DNA of 53,161 nt from NCBI GenBank assembly GCA_028285085.1, contig JANQQI010000037.1:1-53161 (forward strand), in the 5' to 3' direction. Made by a program: the position numbers and the translations under genes. Source of the stretch: Saprospiraceae bacterium. GTDB taxonomy: Bacteria > Bacteroidota > Bacteroidia > Chitinophagales > Saprospiraceae. The notes beneath the pieces were generated by a model. It made no database searches. It saw only the letters and a program-made list of their open reading frames with translations, and was not told the origin of the DNA. This document shows positions 44,108 to 52,258 of the stretch, piece by piece (the stretch's first letter is position 1; the number at the start of each line of letters is the position of its first letter).

Positions 44108-45466
44108 TTAGTAAATGGCAATTGATTTAATATTGACAAATTCCAGCAAACCCTCACCGGCCAATTCTCGGCCAATGCCGGAGCGTTTAATGCCTCCGAA
44201 TGGCATGGCCGGATCAGAACGCAGCAGATTATTGATCGCTACGGCGCCGACTTCCAAGGCTCTAGCTATTGCCTCCGCTCGATCGCGACTACTACTCCAG
44301 ATCGCAGCACCCAAGCCATACTTTGACTCATTTGCCAGTTCAATGGCAGCCGCCTCGTCCTTAGCAATAAACACGCTCAACACCGGCCCAAAAAGCTCCT
44401 CTTCAAAAGCGGGCATTCCAGCTTGTATGTTGCTCAAAATGGCCGGCCGAAAATAATTGGTCTCGGCTACGCGGCCTCCGGCCAGCTCTACTTTAGCCCC
44501 CATCTCGATGGATTGCGCTAATTGACGCTGTAAATTCTCAGCAATGTCTGGTCTTGCTAAGGCACTAATCCGAGTCTCAGGATCAAAAGGATCACCTACG
44601 GGTAAAGCATCCATCTCCTTCTTAATCAGTTCAATGAATTGCGCTGCAATAGCCTCTAAAATAATCAATCGCTTGGCAGAAATACAAGTTTGGCCACTAT
44701 TGTGTACACGCGATTGCACCAAAGCTTTGGCAGCAGACTCTAAATCAGCATCCTCGAGCACGATGAAAGCATCCGAGCCACCGAGTTCTAATACACAGCG
44801 CTTGATGTGTTGCCCTGCCAAAGCGCCTACGGCACTTCCGGCACGATCGCTACCGGTCAACGCTACACCTTGGACACGCGTATCCGCAATCGCTTGTGCA
44901 ACGCCATCATTATCGAGAAAAGCGGTTTGAAAAACACCTTTATCGGAGAAAACCGCCTCCATAATCTCTTGCAAAGCTAAAGCGGATTGGGGTACGTTTG
45001 GCGCAGGTTTGAGTAAGACGGTATTACCGGCAACTAAGGTAGGGATGGCAAAGCGCAAACTTTGCCAAAACGGAAAATTCCATGGCATCACCCCAAGGAT
45101 AATGCCTAGCGGTTGATAAATGACTTTACTCTGAGGTGCAACACTTTTCCGTAGCTGATCAGCTAAAAAAGCAGGTGCATTTTCCGCGTAATAGCGACAA
45201 AGAAGCGCACATTTTCTTATCTCGGCGCGAGCCTGTCCAAAAGGCTTACCCATTTCCAAAGTAATCAACTTTGCTAATCGTGCTTCGTTGGACTCTAGTT
45301 GTTTGGCAAGTTTAAAGAAATAGAGGGCTCGTTCTGCGATCGGACGTTGTCGCCAATATTGGTAGGCCAATTGGCCATCACTTAGTTGATCTTGAAGTTG
45401 TGGTTCAGTTAGTTCTGGATAAGATACCAGTACTTCCCCATCGACAGGATTAATCGATTGGAACAT
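44108..45466 (-). CDS. Aldehyde dehydrogenase, succinate-semialdehyde dehydrogenase-like
   Basis: A 452-residue NAD(P)-dependent aldehyde dehydrogenase that oxidises an aldehyde to the acid in the cytoplasm. All catalytic residues are present: Asn130 in MPWNFPFW, general base Glu227 in LELGGSDAF, nucleophile Cys261 in NSGQTCISAKR, and the C-terminal PFGGIKRSGIGRELAGEG. The C-terminal and NSGQTC motifs are those of succinate-semialdehyde dehydrogenases of the Sad/GabD type. The family is versatile, so the substrate is not certain. It is somewhat shorter than the usual 455-490 residues, which is typical of the Sad group. The kinase-phospholyase three genes downstream yields an aldehyde product by family chemistry, a possible pathway link. 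Confidence 0.93.
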   Translation of the reverse strand: MFQSINPVDGEVLVSYPELTEPQLQDQLSDGQLAYQYWRQRPIAERALYFFKLAKQLESNEARLAKLITLEMGKPFGQARAEIRKCALLCRYYAENAPAFLADQLRKSVAPQSKVIYQPLGIILGVMPWNFPFWQSLRFAIPTLVAGNTVLLKPAPNVPQSALALQEIMEAVFSDKGVFQTAFLDNDGVAQAIADTRVQGVALTGSDRAGSAVGALAGQHIKRCVLELGGSDAFIVLEDADLESAAKALVQSRVHNSGQTCISAKRLIILEAIAAQFIELIKKEMDALPVGDPFDPETRISALARPDIAENLQRQLAQSIEMGAKVELAGGRVAETNYFRPAILSNIQAGMPAFEEELFGPVLSVFIAKDEAAAIELANESKYGLGAAIWSSSRDRAEAIARALEVGAVAINNLLRSDPAMPFGGIKRSGIGRELAGEGLLEFVNIKSIAIY

Positions 45467-45519
45467 TATGGTTAAATGGTTAGGTTGAAGGGATAACCCT
45501 TGGACGTTAGAATTAGTTT

Positions 45520-47016
45520 CTATTCTGCCAGTTGAAAATAATAATCTTCAAATTTTAGAATATTCACGTACTTATTTTGAATCAGATTGGTTTTTGAAAA
45601 GTCTTCTTCTAAAGCCGCGGATAGAGGCACCTCTCGTACAAAGCTAAACTGTGTGTGCAAGTAGCGTGCTGCTTCAGCATCCAGTCGATCCTGAAAACGT
45701 GTCCCGTGTTTAGACATCATCCGTCCAAAATAGAGCATCACATCATAACCGATATATGCCTCATTGCCCGGCACAATGCCGTAACGGTCAAAATACTTCT
45801 GCTTGAAGTCCGTTACATCCGAATTATCCATATCTGTGTAAAACGAACTACTCACGTGCAAATGAAGCTGTTCAAAATAATCATAGCTAATCCGCTGATA
45901 TTTCATCCACTGCGGCATGCCATAAACAATGACGTGGTTTTTCTGCTTGGCGACTTGCAGGTTCCGCATCAAAGAGTAGATGAAAGATTCATTCGACCAA
46001 CTTGGCACTACAAAAACGGTGGTATCTCCTTCCAGAATGTAAGACGAGATATCCATTTCCGAAAAGTCAGAGGTCTGATCTGTAACGATAAATTCCTTAA
46101 GTCTTGGACCATCTTCAGAGCCGTTGAGGCGCGCATTCTCTGCTTGGAAATAGCGTAAGCGCGAAATCTCTGCCTCTTTATTGCGCACCACTAGTACAAT
46201 TTGCTCGGGGCGATGACGAGCCCGGACGTGCTGAGTAATGGCTTCGCAGTGTGTCTGTAAGTAGGGACTGACTTGTACAAAGTAAGAATTATTATTGGTG
46301 ACGTTCGAACTCGGGCTAATCGGCGAAATGATTGGCGTTCGATTGACTTTAGCTGCCTCTGCCGCAATTTTTATATTATCCTTAATAAATGGTCCAACGA
46401 CCATATGTGCTTCCTGCAATTCGCGGGTCCCCATCAAATTGCGCACGGTTTCTCTTGAGCCTTTGGTATCGTGTACAGTAACATTAAGATTCAAATCTTC
46501 GGCGGCCAATTCGTCGAGGGCCATTTTAGCGCCGCCGTAGAATTGCAGAGCTGGACCAGAAGAACGTGGCAGCTCTGTACCATCACCAAATCGATGTGAA
46601 TAAAACGGCAAGAGAAAAGCAACGTTGTAACGATTCAATTTTTCTGATTTGCCATCATCCGGATAATTTGGGTCACTACCCAAAGGAGGCGTAACATCAG
46701 TCCCACCGGCCAACTCAGTTGCTTCAGAACCGATAGGAGGATTATTTTCTGGTAGCTGGACACTCCATTTGACTGTATCCAAAGCCTCCGTCACATCTGT
46801 GCTGTATTCGTATTGCCCGGTACGCGGATTAAACACCTGATCACCTTGAATATCATCGAGGACTTCAGGGGCTTCGGTTTTTTCGTCCGATCCGTAATCG
46901 TCCGTTTGGGCTTTTCGAAATGCATCACAGGAGGATAATGTCCCGAGAATCAGGACCAGCAACAACCATTGGTTATTCCCATTCAATCGTTGCCGGAGGT
47001 TTCGTACTAATGTCAT
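45520..47016 (-). CDS. Lipoprotein with periplasmic-binding (Peripla_BP_6/LpoA-like) fold
   Basis: A 498-residue lipoprotein with a lipobox GTLSSCDAF (Cys30). After a low-complexity linker (about 35-125) comes a type I periplasmic-binding fold (about 130-498) with [56 protein letters not shown] and [14 protein letters not shown]...[13 protein letters not shown]. The same fold is used in ABC amino-acid receptors and in penicillin-binding-protein activators such as LpoA. No ABC permease or ATPase is adjacent, so a cell-wall or sensing role is as likely as transport. Its start codon lies 44 bp inside guaA, which implies translational coupling. Confidence 0.78.
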   Translation of the reverse strand: MTLVRNLRQRLNGNNQWLLLVLILGTLSSCDAFRKAQTDDYGSDEKTEAPEVLDDIQGDQVFNPRTGQYEYSTDVTEALDTVKWSVQLPENNPPIGSEATELAGGTDVTPPLGSDPNYPDDGKSEKLNRYNVAFLLPFYSHRFGDGTELPRSSGPALQFYGGAKMALDELAAEDLNLNVTVHDTKGSRETVRNLMGTRELQEAHMVVGPFIKDNIKIAAEAAKVNRTPIISPISPSSNVTNNNSYFVQVSPYLQTHCEAITQHVRARHRPEQIVLVVRNKEAEISRLRYFQAENARLNGSEDGPRLKEFIVTDQTSDFSEMDISSYILEGDTTVFVVPSWSNESFIYSLMRNLQVAKQKNHVIVYGMPQWMKYQRISYDYFEQLHLHVSSSFYTDMDNSDVTDFKQKYFDRYGIVPGNEAYIGYDVMLYFGRMMSKHGTRFQDRLDAEAARYLHTQFSFVREVPLSAALEEDFSKTNLIQNKYVNILKFEDYYFQLAE

Positions 47017-48514
47017 AGACCACTCTGTTTATGCCTTTTACATTGTTGATTATCTCGCTGGAAACAGTCGCCAGAAAATCGTGTGGGAGGCGACTCCATT
47101 CTGCCGTCATCCCATCCAGGGAGTTGACAGCTCGCAGGGCGACAGTTTGCTCGTAAGTCCGTTCATCTCCCATAACGCCAACGGATTGAACGGGCAATAA
47201 AACGGTACCAGCCTGCCAGACCTTATCGTAAAGGTCGTATTTTTTCAAATTATTAATAAAAATTGCGTCAGCTTCTTGCAAAAGGGCCACTTTATCCGGG
47301 GTAATATCTCCCAGGATTCGAATGCCCAGGCCAGGCCCTGGAAAGGGATGGCGTTTCAAAATATTAGTTGGAATTTGCAGCTCAGCCCCTACCCTTCGGA
47401 CCTCATCCTTGAAGAGCATACGCAATGGCTCCACGATTTTTAGCTTCAATTTTTCCGGTAAACCACCAACGTTGTGGTGGGATTTAATGGTTACCGAAGG
47501 ACCATGTACCGATACAGATTCGATCACATCAGGATAGATCGTCCCCTGCCCCAACCACTGGATATCTTCGTATTTGGCTGATTCCTCTTCAAAAACTTCG
47601 ATGAATAGGCGGCCGATGATTTTTCGCTTTTGCTCCGGATCGGTGACGCCTTTCAAAGCATCCCAAAATCGGTGACGTGCATCAATTCCCTTAATGTTCA
47701 GCCCCATCCCTTCGTAAGACGTCAAAACTTGCTCAAACTCATCTTTGCGCAATAACCCGTTATCTACAAAAAAGCAGAATAGGTTTTTACCTACTGCCCG
47801 GTGTAGTAAGCTGGCGCCTACCGTTGAGTCTACTCCACCCGAAAGAGCCATCAACACTTTTTCTTCGCCAATCTGAGCGCGCAAAGATTCAACAGTATCC
47901 TCTACAAAAGAAGCAGGTGTCCAATCCCCAGTACAGCCCGCAATATCCATCACAAAATTCTTGAGCAATTGCTTACCTTCCAAACTATGTGTGACTTCCG
48001 GGTGAAATTGAATACAAAAGACCGGTTGCTCAAAATGTCCGTTATCGGAACGGAAGGCAGCGACGTCAATGCTTTCTGTTCCCGCTAAAAGCTTAAATCC
48101 GGGAGGAATGGCCGTAATCGTATCTCCGTGCGACATCCAGACCTGAGAACCATTTGACAAACCCGTTAAAAAGGATTCACTGGCATCAAAGGCACCTAAA
48201 TTCGCTTTTCCATACTCGCGCTTCTCGCTGCGCTCCACTTTTCCACCGTATTGCTGTGCAATGTACTGCGCACCGTAACAAATCCCCAGCACTGGCACTT
48301 GGCCAATAAACTGATCCAAGTCCACTTGCAAAGCCTGTGGATCCGTTACCGAAAACGGACTACCGGACAGAATGATCGCTTTGATTGAAGGATCAAGGGC
48401 TGGCACCTGATTATAAGGCAAAATTTCACTGTAGATATTGAGTTCGCGGATGCGGCGGGCGATGAGTTGTGTATACTGTGATCCAAAGTCGAGGATGACG
48501 ATTTTCTCTTTCAT
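46973..48514 (-). CDS. guaA: GMP synthase (glutamine-hydrolysing)
   Basis: A 513-residue enzyme that makes GMP from XMP, ATP and glutamine. Class I glutamine amidotransferase domain (about 4-190): nucleophile Cys79 in LGICYGAQ, His171 and Glu173 in FHPEVTH. ATP-pyrophosphatase domain (about 205-390): PP-loop [12 protein letters not shown] (225-230 SGGVDS). C-terminal dimerisation domain with the invariant [15 protein letters not shown] and a terminal sequence ending KPPATIEWE, as in the family. Length is typical. It is the first gene of the minus-strand cluster that runs to smc, with a candidate promoter almost touching the ATG. Confidence 0.97.
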   Translation of the reverse strand: MKEKIVILDFGSQYTQLIARRIRELNIYSEILPYNQVPALDPSIKAIILSGSPFSVTDPQALQVDLDQFIGQVPVLGICYGAQYIAQQYGGKVERSEKREYGKANLGAFDASESFLTGLSNGSQVWMSHGDTITAIPPGFKLLAGTESIDVAAFRSDNGHFEQPVFCIQFHPEVTHSLEGKQLLKNFVMDIAGCTGDWTPASFVEDTVESLRAQIGEEKVLMALSGGVDSTVGASLLHRAVGKNLFCFFVDNGLLRKDEFEQVLTSYEGMGLNIKGIDARHRFWDALKGVTDPEQKRKIIGRLFIEVFEEESAKYEDIQWLGQGTIYPDVIESVSVHGPSVTIKSHHNVGGLPEKLKLKIVEPLRMLFKDEVRRVGAELQIPTNILKRHPFPGPGLGIRILGDITPDKVALLQEADAIFINNLKKYDLYDKVWQAGTVLLPVQSVGVMGDERTYEQTVALRAVNSLDGMTAEWSRLPHDFLATVSSEIINNVKGINRVVYDISTKPPATIEWE

Positions 48515-48518
48515 GCGG

Positions 48519-48526
48519 CAAATATA
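48519..48526 (-). promoter_or_regulatory. guaA: Candidate -7 element of guaA
   Basis: TATATTTG on the minus strand, an exact match to TAnnTTTG, 4 nt before the guaA ATG. No strong -33 box is visible at 19 nt. It suggests a leaderless or very short-leader transcript for guaA and perhaps the genes after it. Confidence 0.5.
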
Positions 48527-48754
48527 ATATTCTCCTCAGAATTCGTTGAAAGATGACGTTTAAAGTTAGAGTCACCTGAAATTTTCTACTTTAAAAGTAA
48601 ATCACTAAATATCTAGAATTGAATTGAGGATGTATCTATTCACTCTGATCGTCAATCTCAACGTGTCCATCTAAGAAGCTAAATCTCCGGGCCAAAAATC
48701 TGTAAAGTCCAGAGTGCTTTACCTATTTTTACGCCCCTTAACGCAATCATTTTT

Positions 48755-49924
48755 ATGCAACTCGTCCGACAACTTCTTTGGCAAGGTAAAAACAAGTGGC
48801 AAATTGCCGGCGCTGCTTTAGGTGCTTTTCTAGGACTTTTTCTCTTGCTCGCTGCCCTCCAGCTCTATTTTGATCTCCAGACCATGATCAGTGGTAATGG
48901 TACCGACGGCCAATATGTACTGATCAACAAAAAGGTCAATTTGATGAATACGTTGGGCGCATCGGCCACCTTTACCGAAGAAGAAGTCGAGGAATTGGAA
49001 CAACAAGCTTTTATTGAATCCGTCGGGCGTTTTAGCTCCAATCGATTCCGCGTGGGAGCTTCCAGTTCAATGCTTGGCTTTTACACCGAGTTATTCTTCG
49101 AAAGTGTCCCGGATGAATTCATCGACGTTAACGTAGGAAATTGGGACTGGAAAGAAGGGCAAAGCGAGGTGCCCATTATTATGTCCAGAGATTATCTCGC
49201 CTTATACAATTTTGGTTTCGCCCCAAGTCAGGGACTACCGCAGTTCACGCCTAGTACTATTCGTCGAGTTAGCGTAGACATTACTGTTAGAGGCAATGGC
49301 TTGCGCAAAGTGTACCAAGGTCGAATTGTTGGTTTTAGTGATCGGATCAATTCCATTCTGGTGCCTCAATCATTTATGGATTGGAACAATCAGCGATTTG
49401 GCGAATCTAACGGTAAAGCCAGTTCTCGCTTAATTCTACAAACGACGAATCCTTACGCACAGGAATTTCGAGATTTTCTTGAGTCCAAAAGTTACGAAGT
49501 CAGCAGTGGCAAGCTTATCGGTGGCCAGCTGACCACCGTGCTACGCATCGTAATCGGTACGATTGCCTTCATTGGCGCCGTGATCATGCTGCTTTCCGTG
49601 CTGGTTTTTATCCTCACCTTCCAACTTATCATTTCTCAATCTGCAGCCGATGTCCGTTTACTACTCCAACTCGGTTACAAACCGGACCAAATCGGCAAGG
49701 TTTTGCGCAAAGCCTTACTCCTGCTTTTTGGTAGTATTTTAATGCTCACACTCATTGCCTTGCTGATCGAGCATCAGGTTTTTAGTGGTTGGCTGAACGC
49801 GCAAGGTTTTGCCCTCTCGGCGGGTATCCATCCTTTAGTTTGGGGATTTGCCATTGGCTTCAGCGTCTTATTTATTTTCATCAATTTTCAAAATGTGAAA
49901 AGGAGTATTCAAAAATTGCAATAG
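48755..49924 (+). CDS. FtsX/MacB-like ABC transporter permease
   Basis: A 389-residue inner-membrane protein with the FtsX/MacB layout: one N-terminal transmembrane helix (about 16-39), a long periplasmic domain (about 40-260), then three helices (about 261-294, 319-342, 356-377). The cytoplasmic loop after the second helix, with LLLQLGYKPDQIGKVLRKALL, is the typical coupling segment that contacts the ATPase subunit. No ATP-binding partner gene is adjacent, so it may pair with an unlinked ATPase. The substrate (lipoprotein release, cell-wall hydrolase control or drug export) cannot be told. A possible -7 element TATTTTTA lies at 48724-48731. Confidence 0.85.
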   Translation: MQLVRQLLWQGKNKWQIAGAALGAFLGLFLLLAALQLYFDLQTMISGNGTDGQYVLINKKVNLMNTLGASATFTEEEVEELEQQAFIESVGRFSSNRFRVGASSSMLGFYTELFFESVPDEFIDVNVGNWDWKEGQSEVPIIMSRDYLALYNFGFAPSQGLPQFTPSTIRRVSVDITVRGNGLRKVYQGRIVGFSDRINSILVPQSFMDWNNQRFGESNGKASSRLILQTTNPYAQEFRDFLESKSYEVSSGKLIGGQLTTVLRIVIGTIAFIGAVIMLLSVLVFILTFQLIISQSAADVRLLLQLGYKPDQIGKVLRKALLLLFGSILMLTLIALLIEHQVFSGWLNAQGFALSAGIHPLVWGFAIGFSVLFIFINFQNVKRSIQKLQ

Positions 49925-50048
49925 TTTAAATCTTAAACTTTTGTTAAAAAAATAATACCAAATCACGGTCTTTTGTCCGGACTTTCTTTATATTCACAAG
50001 GATAACAAAACCACGAGCCGCTCCAAACGGCTCAAAAAACATCATACT

Positions 50049-50873
50049 ATGAATTGGAAAGTCCTCCTCACACTGCTGGGAGCAATTCTGTATTGGTGGG
50101 TGTGTGACTATTGGTATACTTGCACCAAAAAACATGCTTGTTATGGGTGTGGCCCCGATCAAGCAGAAGTTACAACTCCTCCCCCAGCCCAGGGTTCCTA
50201 TGCACCACTTACCTTTAATCTCAACAGCGAAGCTGCTCTAACCACGGACGAATGGTCCAGTGCTAAAGATTCCATCCTAGCCGGCCGCACGGACGATAAC
50301 ATCCTCGAAATCGTTGGTTATTATTACGATGGTGAAGTTGCACCAGCTGGTTTTGCCGATATGGGCATGGCCCGAGCCGCCAAAGCTCGAGAGCTATTTG
50401 CCAATGATATTCCCGCCGAACGTATCCGGCTGAGATCGCAACAAGTAGATCGTCCAACAGATGGCTCCGATCGCTTCCGTAGTGCCGATTTCAATTGGAT
50501 AGTCGTTGAAACCACCAAAGCAGAAGTCGTCGAACTCGAAAACTCGGCCATCATCCTTTTCCCGTTTAATTCTGCTATTAAGGATCAAAATCCCAAAGTA
50601 GATGATTATCTCAATCGTCTAGTGGAACGACTGAAAACAAACGGTGGAAAAGTTCGCTTAACGGGACATACCGATAATAAAGGGACCGAGGCCCGAAACC
50701 AACAATTGGGGATGCGCCGTGCTAAAGCGGTCCGTGATTTATTGGTGGGCAAAGGTGTCAATCGCAACCAGATTGTGACTGAATCGAAAGGTGAATCCGA
50801 ACCCGTAGCGAGCAACGATACCGATCAAGGTCGACACCAAAATCGCCGTGTGGTCGTAGAGATCATCGAATAA
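50049..50873 (+). CDS. OmpA-like protein with two OmpA-type domains and an N-terminal Cys cluster
   Basis: A 274-residue membrane protein. One hydrophobic segment (about 4-18) is followed by an unusual cluster of four cysteines (Cys19, 25, 31, 34; DYWYTCTKKHACYGCG). Residues about 50-150 look like a degenerate OmpA domain: LTFNLNSEAALT, MGMARAAKARELF and RIRLRSQQ match the OmpA pattern but the canonical Asp/Arg ligands are incomplete. Residues about 165-274 are a full OmpA C-terminal domain with LTGHTDNKGTEARNQQLGMRRAKAV and QNRRVVVEI, the peptidoglycan-binding signature. The protein may anchor the envelope to the wall. It is 51 bp upstream of the helix-hairpin-helix gene, so they are probably co-transcribed. 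Confidence 0.85.
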   Translation: MNWKVLLTLLGAILYWWVCDYWYTCTKKHACYGCGPDQAEVTTPPPAQGSYAPLTFNLNSEAALTTDEWSSAKDSILAGRTDDNILEIVGYYYDGEVAPAGFADMGMARAAKARELFANDIPAERIRLRSQQVDRPTDGSDRFRSADFNWIVVETTKAEVVELENSAIILFPFNSAIKDQNPKVDDYLNRLVERLKTNGGKVRLTGHTDNKGTEARNQQLGMRRAKAVRDLLVGKGVNRNQIVTESKGESEPVASNDTDQGRHQNRRVVVEIIE

Positions 50874-50924
50874 AAGGCAAGGGATTAAACCAATTTTAAA
50901 AAACAATTCAAAACTCAAGATATT

Positions 50925-51932
50925 ATGTTGTTACAATCAACAAGCGTATACTCGGATCTTTGTGGTCCACTAACCTGGCAACTTCTTCTTTGGCTGTTGG
51001 GTGCGTTTTTACTTGGATTGCTGTTGGGCTGGTTTCTGTGGAGTAAATGGAAATCTATGTACAATGATTCTCAGGCGGATCTGGCCTCATGGAAAGCCAA
51101 AGCCAATGGATTTGAAGCCGATCTGAGTTCGCTACGCTACGAAAAAGAAAAAGTGGATGTGGCCTTGAAAGACTGTAAGCGCAAGAGTGCAGATCTCGAT
51201 ATCAAGCTTAAAGCTTGCGAGGAAGCGAAAGCGGCTTTAAGCAGCGGCGTTGACAGTGGTGGTGGCGAAAATCTTGCCAGCGCGGCGCTCGGATTTGCTG
51301 CGGGCAATGTTGCCGCTGGTGGCGGTGCACTGACCGGCTATGGTGCTATCCTGAAAGAAGACAACCTACAGGTTGTAGAAGGGATTGGCCCAAAGATCAA
51401 AGGCTTATTAAAAGATGCAGGTATCACTACCTGGGCAGCTCTGGCTGCGGCAGCACCGGAGAAATTATCAGAAATTCTCAACGCGGCTGGTCCGCGCTAT
51501 CGCATCCACGATCCAAAAACTTGGCCTAAGCAAGCCAGTCTAGCCAATGAAGGTAAATGGGACGAACTGATTGAGTATCAAAAATTCCTCGGCGGCGGCA
51601 AAGAAGACAGCAATATCGGTGGCGGCCAAGCCAAGGTTGAAAAACTCTACATGAAAGCACAAGGATTAAAAGCATTCGATCCGAATGACCTGAAAGTTGT
51701 TGAAGGCATCGGGCCAAAGATTGAAGGCTTATTAAAAGATGCAGGTATTGATACCTGGGCGAAGCTAGCGGAAAGCTCTGCGGATCGTATTCGTGAGATT
51801 CTCAAAGCAGCGGGTGACCGCTATCGTTTGGCCGATCCAGAAACTTGGCCACGCCAAGCCCAGCTAGCCAATGAAGGCAAGTGGGCCGAGCTCAAAGAAT
51901 ATCAAGATTTTCTCCAAGGAGGAAAAGCTTAA
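50925..51932 (+). CDS. Membrane-anchored helix-hairpin-helix repeat protein
   Basis: A 335-residue protein. One hydrophobic N-terminal helix (about 16-40) ends in FLWSKWKSM, then a short coiled coil (about 45-105), a Gly/Ala-rich stretch (about 108-142), and two near-identical repeats of about 80 residues (about 147-226 and 255-334). Each repeat has a helix-hairpin-helix-like VVEGIGPKI(K/E)GLLKDAGI followed by AAG.RYR..DP.TWP.QA.LANEGKW. The same module is seen as a C-terminal extension of ribosomal protein L21 in some Bacteroidota. The hairpin suggests binding of nucleic acid or a partner near the membrane. It is in an apparent operon with the OmpA-like protein and is followed by a strong terminator. 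Confidence 0.8.
   Translation: MLLQSTSVYSDLCGPLTWQLLLWLLGAFLLGLLLGWFLWSKWKSMYNDSQADLASWKAKANGFEADLSSLRYEKEKVDVALKDCKRKSADLDIKLKACEEAKAALSSGVDSGGGENLASAALGFAAGNVAAGGGALTGYGAILKEDNLQVVEGIGPKIKGLLKDAGITTWAALAAAAPEKLSEILNAAGPRYRIHDPKTWPKQASLANEGKWDELIEYQKFLGGGKEDSNIGGGQAKVEKLYMKAQGLKAFDPNDLKVVEGIGPKIEGLLKDAGIDTWAKLAESSADRIREILKAAGDRYRLADPETWPRQAQLANEGKWAELKEYQDFLQGGKA
51363..51602 (+). repeat. Tandem repeat copy 1 in the helix-hairpin-helix gene
   Basis: A 240-bp unit, 324 bp from its second copy. The stretch AAAGGCTTATTAAAAGATGC recurs nearly exactly, showing a recent internal duplication. Confidence 0.8.
51687..51926 (+). repeat. Tandem repeat copy 2 in the helix-hairpin-helix gene
   Basis: The second 240-bp unit, in frame with the first. 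The GGCTTATTAAAAGATGCAGG core is identical to copy 1. The two protein units are largely alike, with conservative changes such as KQAS/RQAQ. Confidence 0.8.
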
Positions 51933-52258
51933 TAAATATTTCTAAATCGCTTGTTTGAGAGCTTCGCTTTTTTTGAGCGGAGCTCTTTTTGATTTACCTC
52001 AATACCTCTTTCGCATATTTCTAATTCTTCAGATTTAACATTGTAGGCTTTAAAACATTCAATCTTTCATCTGTCGGATACTCTTTCTTCAACGAAAATG
52101 CTCAGCTACACCTGCAAACTAGATGTCTACTTGAGACGTTTCTGTTTAACATTTTCTTACAACGTATTTAAAATCTCTAGGCAACCAATTTGCATTGGGT
52201 ATGGACACTTTCAAAAAATTTATATTAATTTGTCTTACAAAATCAGCAGAACACAGAC
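51933..52258. other. Intergenic region before the terminal gene
   Basis: A 326-bp gap. It has the terminator at 51957-51990; the remainder is AT-rich with a -7-like TTAATTTG at 52225-52232 but no correctly spaced -33 box. Confidence 0.35.
51957..51990 (+). terminator. Intrinsic terminator after the helix-hairpin-helix gene
   Basis: An 11-bp stem (51958-51968 with 51976-51986, AGAGCTTCGCT, one G-U pair), a 7-nt loop and a T-run at 51986-51990. Confidence 0.9.
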
